Assembly (NCBI GenBank): GCA_009746045.1
Contig: RPFO01000165.1
Coordinates: 1,536,046 to 1,600,045, forward strand
Length of the DNA: 64,000 bases
Origin: Mesostigma viride
Lineage: Eukaryota > Streptophyta > Mesostigmatophyceae > Mesostigmatales > Mesostigmataceae
Direction of reading: 5' to 3'
The stretch's first letter is position 1. Each line of letters opens with the position of its first letter. Both the position numbers and the translations under genes were made by a program. Positions 20,462 to 29,701 of this stretch are shown here, piece by piece. The notes under the pieces were generated by a model. That model ran no database searches. It was not told the DNA's origin and saw nothing but the letters and a program-made list of their open reading frames with translations.

Positions 20462-20716
20462 TCAGAGACTGAAGAACCTTGTATTGCTGACTGCTGCCTT
20501 CTGCACTAGCTTGGTCAAAGCATCAGCAGGATTGTCAACCCCAGGGATATGCTCAATATTGGCCAAGGAGGACAATTCCTTAAGAAGGAGATAATCCAAG
20601 TCCCTACTTCTGGCCATCTGCCTGTGCACAAACTGCACCATCCCCATGGAGTCTGTTTTGAGAAGAGTGGTAACCTGAAGTGGCCAAGGAGTGTTAGAAG
20701 TCATCTGATGAAGCAA
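20462..20716 (-). pseudogene. Cop2 RNase H, C-terminal part
   Basis: Reads LLKTDSMGMVQFVHRQMARS and NPADALTKL, with the third and fourth catalytic acids of a copia-type RNase H. Its N-terminal part lies at 29246-29434 on the other side of Cop3. The open frame runs on to about 20732, where Cop3 inserted, duplicating AAAGG. Confidence 0.85.
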
Positions 20717-20732
20717 CTCCTTCAGATAAAGG

Positions 20733-21163
20733 AGTTGTGCTCCCGAGTGGCATCTATCCGCTGGCCGGTAGTCGCCGGCCTGGGCGCCTAGTCAGGTGGG
20801 CATCAAAGATATTTGGTGTCTAGATGCTAGTCGGTGCCTAAGCAAGGTACGGAAGCCAGTGCGCGCCGGGACGGTCAGAGAACCGTCGCCCTCGGTAGCA
20901 CAGATCCGCTGAGTGCCGGTAGTCTCGGGTTAGAGGCTCGAGCATGCACTATCGGGTAGCCTACCGGTAGTCTCGGGTTAGAGGCTCGAGCATGCCTTAT
21001 CGGTTAGCGCCGCGCCGCTGAGCTCCTTGCGGCCTGGCCAGCTGCAAGGGTTCAATAGCAATCAGTGGCGGCTGCGGGCTCAGCCTCCCACAATCGGTTC
21101 CCCAAACAACAAAATCCCGTCTCCATCGCCGGCGTGCTAGCCAGCGGTGAAGGGCATTCAACT
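20733..21163 (+). repeat. Cop3 5' LTR
   Basis: Starts AGTTGTGCTCCCGAG and ends GGGCATTCAACT. It contains an internal tandem repeat, CCGGTAGTCTCGGGTTAGAG, at about 20918 and 20963. The base after the LTR begins TGTATTCACAAC, a candidate primer binding site. Confidence 0.9.
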
Positions 21164-21208
21164 TGTATTCACAACAGTCAACTTACCGTTGACCATTTTT
21201 CTGGGCTC

Positions 21209-22416
21209 ATGGCGCGTGGCGCGGAGCGAACGCCAGCTGCAACCCAGGACCAGGGAACGCAAGCATCAACTCCGGCGGATGGAGTGGCGCAGCCACCGTG
21301 GCGACTGAGCCAGCTGGTGGCTCGGTCAGCACAGCTTCCGGGGCAGCAGTCAGCACCAACTGCCCGGAAAGTTTTCAAGAAAGAAGAGCTGCCAAGTAAG
21401 CTGCCAGAAATTCTGACGCCGTCCGCCGTGGAGGAGTTTATTAACAGCCTGGGCGAGCTCCGGCAGGACTACAACGAACTGTCCAATGCAGTTTTCCTCA
21501 CCAAGCTGCGCCGGTCAGAGGTATGCAACGAGGCTACGGGTAATGCGGACGTGCGAGGGGTCATTATCAACGCCAGCAAAGAGGCGTGGACCTGGCCCGA
21601 CACAGTGAAGGCCCTGCAAGAAGAGGTGCTCGACACCTCAAGCTTTCCTGACGAGGAAAAGGAGGGGCAGGCGCTGGTGCGCAACCTGTCGCTTGACCCC
21701 AATTACCTCAGCTCGGACATGGCCAGATTCGCGGCCCAGGTCCGGAGCAAGGGTGTCTTGAAGCACATGAGTAGCGAATATTTACTCAGCGCAGTTCTGG
21801 ATGCGCTGGGGCTGACGCCAGAGAGCCGTGCCAATGTCAAGGCCGGTCTCGGCATGAAATTTGCGCTAGCTTCTTCCGTGGTAGTGGGCACCCCGGACGA
21901 CCAGAAACGGTTCAACGCAGCCATGGCGCACCTCCGAGAGATGTTCAAGGACCGGGGCGGCCCCAGGCGTAATAACAAGCTGCCGACAGTTGCTCAGGTA
22001 AACCCTGTGCCTGCCTCGACCCCGCCAGCAGCTTCTCTGTCGGACTTGACCACTCTTGTTACCCAGCTGTCCACGACGGTGGCCGACAACGTGGTGCGAA
22101 TGTTGGTGGCAAACGCCGAGCTCGCGGTGGTCGGCACAACCAGAACGCGTCCAGCAAACGCGGGCCGGGAGGCGGTCAGGGCAAGCAGCCTCGCCAGGAG
22201 GGCGGCACTGGCAGGCAGCAACAGTAGCAGGGTGGTGTCCCCAAGGAGAAGGTCCTCTGCGAGCGGTGCACCGGCGTGGGGCACACCGAGGACAACTGCA
22301 CGCTGCGGCTGGACCTCGGCAAGGCGACTCGAGTGTGCCGGCGCTGCTGGGCGGTTCGGCTTCCTGGACACGATCCCAACACATGCCGCGCCCCACGGCC
22401 AGCCATGCCCAAGTGA
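21209..22416 (+). pseudogene. Cop3 gag with two zinc knuckles
   Basis: The first ATG after the LTR is at 21209 (MARGAERTPAATQ). A long capsid-like region follows (LPEILTPSAVEEFINSLGEL... to about 22110). A frameshift near 22130 puts the zinc region in another frame: LCERCTGVGHTEDNC is CX2CX4HX4C, and CRRC...GHDPNTC is CX2CX7HX5C. That frame also has one in-phase TAG near 22230 and stops at 22414. The paired knuckles match Cop1 and Cop4 gag. Gag would package the element RNA. Confidence 0.8.
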
Positions 22417-24500
22417 CGTCATAAGAGTGATGTGTGTCGCGGGTGAGTCGGCTAGGCGTGAGGATGCTGTGCCTTGTAGTCCTAATGTTCCCACGTCAGT
22501 GGTTCAGAATGGAAGTGCAAGTGCTGCAGCTGATCAGGAGTGCGTGCCCAGCGTGGTCGCAATAGAGCCTGAACACGCCCTTCCGGAGCTCACCCCTTCA
22601 GGTGAGATAGTGCCGGCAGATGCCGAGGTAGCCCCTCACGTAGACGTGGAGTTGGGTCGCCGCCTCAGTAAGGCCTCACTAGAGCACATTGCCGACAGGA
22701 ATGCACATGCAGAGAGCTTGGCGGGCAGGTGCCTAGCATACAAGGGGATGGCACCACCCCCACGGCCATAGGATTGCGGATGCTTGCTCACCAGATTCAC
22801 CTTGCGGTGGGTCATGTGGCGGGGCAAACGCTAGACTGGGCGACTCGGCTTATGGGGCGCCGGGGTTGAAGGTCGCTCAGGCGGAGTTAGAGGAGTGCCA
22901 CGCATGCGCAAGTGTCAGGAAGAAGCGTAGGCGCTGGCATGCTAAGACTCCTTCCCCGTACCGGGGGAGGTTAGTGGGGGATGTCATGCATTTGAGGAGG
23001 GGGGCTATTATTTGGTCTTGATGGATCGCTATACCAAGTTCCTAGCCATCGAGCCCCTGCCAAGCATGGTAGAGGAGTCCTTGTGGCGGGGGCTGCGCAT
23101 TGCCATGTCTCACTTCTTCCCATTCTTGAGGTCATGTTGGACCAACAATTTGATTGCATTGTGGGGCGGGAGGGCTGTGAGATGGTGGTTATTGCTGGCG
23201 AGGACCATGGCAACTTGGGGCTGATTGATAGGCACATCAGCAGCGTAAAGGGCATGGCAGCCAAGCAGCAGGCCAGCGGGTTAGGATTCAAGCCCGCGGG
23301 GCAGCCTTATGCACAACGCGCGCTGTGGTGCCGCTTGCTCATGGACAAGTACAACAGCCAGGTGCTTTTCAAGCTGCCCCAGGGACTAGGTCTTATTACC
23401 GCGCGGGGCTGCAGTCGGGCATTTACCCTCCGGACGTGGCAGACCATTGGGAGGCCCACTCGCTACCACCGCTGAGGTTAGGCGGCAGTTAGACCGCACC
23501 CAGCCTGACTTGTCGCAGGAGTGGGAGCTGGGGGAGTTGGTCTTGTTTCACAAGGAGAATTCCTTTGGCAAGCGGGGGCAGATGCAAGGGCCAGGCATGG
23601 TGGTGGATTTGGACTGGGTGCATAGGCGGGTGAAGGTGCACTGGGAGCATAGGGACTATCTCATCCTGTGGGATAAGGTGTATCGGTACAAGGCGTCCGA
23701 TGCCCAGGTCCAGCCGGCCAAGGAGCACAGCCGCCAGCTCGGTTGGGATGTGGATAGCCGGCCGGCCAAGCGGGCCCGGCTGGAACCTGTCCTACCCACC
23801 CCACTTGGGGTGGCTGTGCATATGCGCTTGTTGCCCACCCCCCTGCAGGCGCCGCGCCGGAGCAAGTCCCCGGGGTCGACGCGGGGGCGCTACCTCAGCC
23901 CCTCCCCGCGACCCCAGCAGCGCCACCGTGGCGGCCGGACACATCGTCAGGCGCGGGCGTGGGCTCCCAGCTGGCCCACGTCCTCCGACAGCTGCTCAAG
24001 GCGGACAAGCTCAAGGCGGCGGCAGCGGGGGGTGCGGCACAAGTCAGCCGCGTCATGCCAGATAAGTGCCCCACGGTTGTGACTGAAGCTCATGATGTTC
24101 CCTCTAGGCATATTGCCGCCATAGATACCATGGCAGGGGTGTCTATCACGAGCCCGGCGGCGGCCGAGGCCTATAACCCTTTGCTGCCCAGTAGTTGGAA
24201 GGAGGTTGCGGGGTTTGACGGGCAGCGGGCTTATAAGGTGGCTGGGCAGGTGCTCATGCCCATCCTAGGGGTAGATGTCCCTGTGCAAATGCTAGAGGTT
24301 ACAAGGGGATCACCCTCATAGGTAACCCTTTTGTTTCCCTCCCCGGGTTTTCTGTGTCCGCCGGCTTGGTGACCCTCGAGGGGGTGGGGAGCATAGGCTT
24401 GTACCAATATCACGTAGCGCTTGCAGCCCTCACGGGCCGGGGTCCCCCGAGGCTATTAATCACCCTGAGGATTATGCCACTGCAGTAGGGGCCATTCGCG
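22417..24500 (+). pseudogene. Cop3 pol, first part: integrase then protease-like domain
   Basis: Integrase pieces in changing frames: HQIHLAVGH and CHAC zinc ligands (22785-22910), LVGDVMHL and VLMDRYTKF (22975-23040), VMLDQQFD (23133), then NLGLIDRHISSVK (23215), where related elements have an IERAI glutamate. A C-terminal segment (ELVLFHKENSFGKRGQMQGPGMVVDL) is at 23530-23620. The protease-like segment comes afterwards at about 24090-24350: AIDTMAGVSIT, then VPVQMLEV. Frame breaks lie near 22790, 22850, 23130 and 23430, so this copy is defective as sequenced. Confidence 0.7.
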
Positions 24501-24739
24501 GGCGGAATATACGGCAGAGCCGCTGGTAGCCGATGTCACGCAGCCGCAGAAGTGTCACCCCAGCAGTCTTGGCATTTTTCCCTGGAGCATCGCCACTAAA
24601 TCTCCTGTTAGTTATCCGCAGTTTAAGGAGGACTGCCGTGACCCTGTCAAGTTCCATAAGTGGCGCGCGGCTTTCTTGCGCGCGCAGCTGGAGTGGGCGA
24701 TGTATGGGGTGTATGGGGAGTTGATGGAGGTGCCGCAAG

Positions 24740-26151
24740 GGCGGTAAAGCTAAAACTTGAAGTTTGTGCTCAAGATATAAGCAGGTCCTCCCCACTGACC
24801 CTGTCACATTTCATGTACGGCCCTGTGTCACGGAGTTTAGGGGCTCGTCTGAGTTGTCGCGGGAGGAATTGTTTACGCCCGGGCTGTCGCAGACCACTAG
24901 CCGGGTGGTAACCTCGGTGTTCTTGGGGCTGTTGGATCGGGGGTTGGACTATGCCATGGCCTGCTCAGATTTTCAGCGGGCCTTTCTCCATAGCGACCCG
25001 GCAGTGGCCGAGGAAGTGTGGCGTGGCACGGTGTATGTGGTCAAGGTCCCTTTGGTGTGGCGGGGGGAGCTGCGGTGTGTGTACTTGCGGCTTCTCCTTG
25101 GTGTGGAGGGCCTGCAGTCTAGCCCCATCATCTTTCGCAAGACGGCTGAACGCATCTTTGCTAGCATGGGGGCGGTGTTTTCCCGCATCGATAGCAACCT
25201 CTTTCACATCCACCACACCAACCCACACGAGCCCGCGTTCATGCAATGGCATGGGGATGACTGGCGGCTTATTGGACCCCGGGCGTGGGTCCGGCAGTTC
25301 ATAACCGCTGTGGCCAAGCTTTTGCCCACTAGCCGCACGTTGTGGCTGGACCCCGACACCCCGTCCCTTTCTGTGGCCTAACCTACACTTTGCACCGCAC
25401 ACCGGTTGGCTGGTGCATTGACATGGCGGTCAAGCAGGAATACGCCGACAAGCTCGCGCAATCGCTGCCTGAGCGGCTGGATGCGTCCGCGGGACCGCAA
25501 TTGCGCGGCCAGCTGGGGTGGCTCGCGGGCACGGTGCGACCCGACCTGTCCGTCTACGCGCGTGCGCCCGACGCCGTGCTTGCGGGCATGGGGAGCGCAG
25601 CATCTTCGGACGCAAGTCTTGGCGTCACCGGCCTGCGCGTGTGGGGGGTTGATATCACCCGCCCGGTGGCAATGACCATTTACTCTGACGCGAACCCGGA
25701 GTCGCGTACCATCACGCAGCTGCGCGCGCGGGAGGCGGCCATCTTTTTTCTTGATAGCCCCACTGGGCAGCCCACTATTGTCGACTGGTATAGCCGCATC
25801 CATCAGCGGGTAGTGGTAGACAGCAATCGCGCGGAGTGTCGCGCGTTCATTTCCGCTGTCGACCATGCGTGTTATGTGCAGCATCTTTTGAAATGGATTG
25901 CGGATAAGGCCCGCATGGCGCTGTCGCTCCGCATGCGGCTGTGCACAGATAGCCAGTCAATAATTGAGTTTCTGAATAACCCGCTCGCCTCCACCACCAA
26001 ACTCGATTACCTTGTGTTGGCCGAGTCCGCCACGGTGTTGGATGAGCGGCGGTGGATCCCTGAGAGCGAGAATATTGCCGATGCCTTGACCAAGCCAGCG
26101 ATGCTGTCGGGGCCTCAGTACAAGCTGCTGCGGCAGCTCATGATGACATGA
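24740..26151 (+). pseudogene. Cop3 reverse transcriptase and RNase H
   Basis: RT (24764-25381): SDFQRAFLHSD holds the first Asp, then GVEGLQSSPIIF, then QWHGDDWRLIG in place of YVDD. A frameshift near 25370 leads to the second frame (25342-26151): an RT connector (QLRGQLGWLAGTVRPD) and RNase H with acids in YSDANPES, RAECRAF, CTDSQS and NIADALTK. The stop at 26149 is natural. Confidence 0.85.
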
Positions 26152-28815
26152 GTTTTTTTTTACCGTGTGACCTGTCGTCTTTTTGCATGGGAATGGGCGC
26201 TTCTTTCATCTGTGAATACAATTCCCTAGACCTGACAGGCGGCCAGTGTGCCTACTAATGATGCATGTGGTGCAGTTGCACCCAAGTAGAAAAGGAGGCC
26301 GGGAGCAAAGCCCGGGTGTTTTTGGCGTGCTCAGATCCCAGCGTAGGGCACCCTCCTTGGGGTTTAGGATTTGGGGACGGCCAGTGTGCCGTTACGTGTT
26401 TCTCTACTTGAACGTACGTAGGGTCAGTGCTACCCTATTGCCCCTCGCTTTAAATAATTTATGATAATTATCGGTTTTCTCTGAATATAGTTTAATTAAC
26501 GCATGCGGGAAAGATAAGGCCGCCATGCCTTGGCCTGGATGTGGAAGGCTGTCTGCGACATGGGCTGACTAATTCGATCTGTACAAAGGGTTTCCTGCTC
26601 GCCCGAATTTTCCTTGGATGACCCGGTTGTTTATAAGGGTCGGTGGCTATTAATTAGCGGTCCGAGAAAATTAATTGTAGGTTTTATACGACTTGCTTGC
26701 AAAGATTCGTGTTTGGTTGCACCAGCTGAGGTTAGGTGGGGACCTGTAGGGTCGGCTGGTTGCTTAACGAATCTTTGGCTGATTTGGGTTCTTTAGTGAG
26801 TCGTGATTAATTATTGTATAGTGGATTCGGACCGGCCCAAGGGGTCGATGGGCGAGTTTTATGTTTGTCAGTCTTGGGAACCTTGTACAACTACCTGTAC
26901 GGTTAACGCACTAGCCTGGGGGTGCGTGGCCACGTTGTTTGTAGTGGCGTTTTCAGCACTGTTCAGGCCGGCGTGTGACGCATGCCGGTGTTAATTAATT
27001 TAGGATGATGTCAGCTTGTGTGTCGGCGGGCCATGCCTTAAGCAAGCTAGGCAGGCAATGATCAGGAATTGTTTCTTTCACAATGGCGGCAATGGCCGCC
27101 TGTGCAAAATTGCACATTCTAGCGCGGGTTGCATCTGTCTTGTAGCCGAGGCAGATGGTGGCACAACCGCTAAGTTGTTCGACCAAGCATAGTACAGTTG
27201 GTCGTGCAACGGAAAGAAAATTTAAATTTACCCCCATGTCGTTTTCCCCGGCTGCGGGTCTTTTTGCCATGGGCGAAGGATGGGGCGCTCCTCCGGCGGT
27301 TTGGCCAGCTTCGGCGGAGCTGTTTATAAGTTTCAAAAACAGCTCTAGTGTCACATCGCAGGCTTGCCACCTTGCGATGGTGCGTGGGACGCGACCTGGA
27401 CTCAAAAGGTCCTGAACCAGGTTCCTGTCAGCAACGGCCTGTTTTTTTCATAAGTTGTTTTTTGTGGCGGCAGGTCCGTTGTCCAGCTGCCCCTGCCGAG
27501 GAGGGGTAGTTGGGGTCAATAGGAGCCGCGCGAGAGTTGTGCTCCGAAGCTAGAAATTTCCCTATTGCGAGACTCGAGTTGGGGAGGGCGTCTTAGGGAG
27601 GCGAGGCTACGCCAGACCTTTGTCGTTCCTTTTCGTCTCAGCACCTGCTGCGGGGCTCAGTCTATTATGGTGTCGTAAAACCTCTTTCCTTTTTTGGACG
27701 GTTCCGGAATTGCGAAATGCTAGCTCTTTTTGAGGGCTTGCTTTTGGGGTGGTCATCGGCTTGTGTCGCATTGAACCAGCGGGCCCCTGCGGGGGTTAAT
27801 ATAGCCTAGCGCGGGCTGAGTCGCCATTTAAGATGTTGCGACACGCTCTTTCGCGCACGGTGGTCATGAGTTTAATCGGCGCAATGAGGTTGGCGCCAGG
27901 GGGGGGTAATTGGGTGGAGGCTTCTTGCTTCCGCGTGCGGATTGAGAAACCTTAAGGCCACTGTTAACTGCTGCATTTGTGGCAGGGCTCCACTTATTGT
28001 ATTCAATCAAATGCTGGTCTTCTTGGGAGCTGAGTGATCTTAATCGGTTTTCTCTGAATATGGTTTAATTAACGCATGCGGGAAAGATAAGGCCGCCATG
28101 CCTTGGCCTGGATGTGGAAGGCTGTCTGCGACATGGGCTGACTAATTCGATCTGTACAAAGGGTTTCCTGCTCGCCCGAATTTTCCTTGGATGACCCGGT
28201 TGTTTATAAGGGTCGGTGGCTATTAATTAGCGGTCCGAGAAAATTAATTGTAGGTTTTATACGACTTGCTTGCAAAGATTCGTGTTTGGTTGCACCAGCT
28301 GAGGTTAGGTGGGGACCTGTAGGGTCGGCTGGTTGCTTAACGAATCTTTGGCTGATTTGGGTTCTTTAGTGAGTCGTGATTAATTATTGTATAGTGGATT
28401 CGGACCGGCCCAAGGGGTCGATGGGCGAGTTTTATGTTTGTCAGTCTTGGGAACCTTGTACAACTACCTGTACGGTTAACGCACTAGCCTGGGGGTGCGT
28501 GGCCACGTTGTTTGTAGTGGCGTTTTCAGCACTGTTCAGGCCGGCGTGTGACGCATGCCGGTGTTAATTAATTTAGGATGATGTCAGCTTGTGTGTCGGC
28601 GGGCCATGCCTTAAGCAAGCTAGGCAGGCAATGATCCGCAATTGTTTCTTTCCCCTCCCTCCCACCCTGGAGGCTTCTTGCTTCCGCGTGCGGATTGAGA
28701 AACCTTAAGGCCACTGTTAACTGCTGCATTTGTGGCAGGGCTCCACTTATTGTATTCAATCAAATGCTGGTCTTCTTGGGAGCTGAGTGATCTTAATTTA
28801 AAAAGAAAGTATGGG
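26152..28815 (+). repeat. Cop3 long 3' UTR with partial direct duplication
   Basis: Segment 26474-27070 recurs at 28047-28643 with about one mismatch, offset 1573 bp. Segment 27917-28033 recurs at about 28672-28790. The second copy therefore equals the first with an internal deletion of about 850 bp. The 3' LTR follows after a purine-rich tract AAAAAGAAAGTATGGG. No sense gene is supported; two 60-residue frames in the duplicated block (26614 and 28187; 26803 and 28376) are identical simply because the DNA is. Confidence 0.8.
26995..27405 (-). CDS. Antisense ORF in Cop3 3' UTR, unknown
   Basis: A 136-residue frame on the strand opposite to Cop3, ending LKAWPADTQADIILN. Its C-terminal 30 residues survive in the duplicated block (28568-28759), but the upstream part there is replaced. 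The sequence is not low complexity. I recognise no domain. It could be chance, or an antisense gene carried in the long UTR. Confidence 0.25.
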   Translation of the reverse strand: MSPGRVPRTIARWQACDVTLELFLKLINSSAEAGQTAGGAPHPSPMAKRPAAGENDMGVNLNFLSVARPTVLCLVEQLSGCATICLGYKTDATRARMCNFAQAAIAAIVKETIPDHCLPSLLKAWPADTQADIILN

Positions 28816-29247
28816 AGTTGTGCTCCCGAGTGGCATCTATCCGCTGGCCGGTAGTCGCCGGCCTGGGCGCCTAGTCAGGTGGGCATCAAAGATATTTGGT
28901 GTCTAGATGCTAGTCGGTGCCTAAGCAAGGTACGGAAGCCAGTGCGCGCCGGGACGGTCAGAGAACCGTCGCCCTCGGTAGCACAGATCCGCTGAGTGCC
29001 GGTAGTCTCGGGTTAGAGGCTCGAGCATGCACTATCGGGTAGCCTACCGGTAGTCTCGGGTTAGAGGCTCGAGCATGCCTTATCGGTTAGCGCCGCGCCG
29101 CTGAGCTCCTTGCGGCCTGGCCAGCTGCAAGGGTTCAATAGCAATCAGTGGCGGCTGCGGGCTCAGCCTCCCACAATCGGTTCCCCAAACAACAAAAATC
29201 CCGTCTCCATCGCCGGCGTGCTAGCCAGCGGTGAAGGGCATTCAACT
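28816..29247 (+). repeat. Cop3 3' LTR
   Basis: 432 bp, one base longer than the 5' LTR (CAAAAATCCC against CAAAATCCC). Followed by the AAAGG duplication and the resumed Cop2 RNase H. Confidence 0.9.
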
Positions 29248-29701
29248 AAAGGCTTGTGAGAATGCCTTCACAAATAGCCCTGCATTCTGCCACATCACTG
29301 CTGACAGCCACCCGTTTGTGTAGGCGACTGAACCAGCTCACCAAACTCCCCAGGCCTTCCTGTCTGAGCACAAAGAGCCCTGCAGCCCTGCCCCTGACCT
29401 TGGAGACCTGCCTGCTGTCCATTGAGCTATCCACTTACAGCTCCATGCAAATGGGTTGTGATAAATCCACTGCAGACAACAGAAGGCCAGATGAAGCCCT
29501 GACCTGTTCAGCCACCTTGGCAGACCCTAGCTCCATCAGCATGTCATCAGGCAACCTGGCTATGACCATAAGGTCTGGCCTGGAAATGCCTGCCACCCAA
29601 GCAACCATGCCCCTCACCATGGGACACAGTGCCTGTGTGATGACTGGAGGAAGCTTGCTAATGAGGGTCTCTTGATAATCGTTGCCCCCCACCAGCAGCA
29701 T
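29246..29701 (-). pseudogene. Cop2 RT connector and RNase H, N-terminal part
   Basis: Two frames, 29701-29435 (connector MVRGMVAWVAGISRPDLMV) and 29434-29246 (MDSSMDSRQVSKVRG and AECRAICEG, the first two RNase H acids). The reading frame runs into the Cop3 LTR at 29248 and resumes at 20732. Confidence 0.8.

Larger units (their letters stand above)
20728..29252 (+). mobile_element. Cop3, copia-like LTR element inserted in Cop2 RNase H
   Basis: LTRs of 431 and 432 bp (20733-21163 and 28816-29247) differ by one A, and the 5-bp duplication AAAGG lies on both sides (20728-20732 and 29248-29252). Order: gag, integrase, protease-like, RT, RNase H, then a 2.66-kb 3' UTR. The near-identical LTRs imply a recent insertion, yet the coding region has several frameshifts. 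It was the last event in this nest because it splits Cop2 cleanly. Confidence 0.9.

Noticed and set aside
26614-26994. Two small plus-strand proteins in the Cop3 UTR, identical at 28187-28567
   Set aside because: Their identity follows from the DNA duplication; there is no domain, codon bias or independent support.
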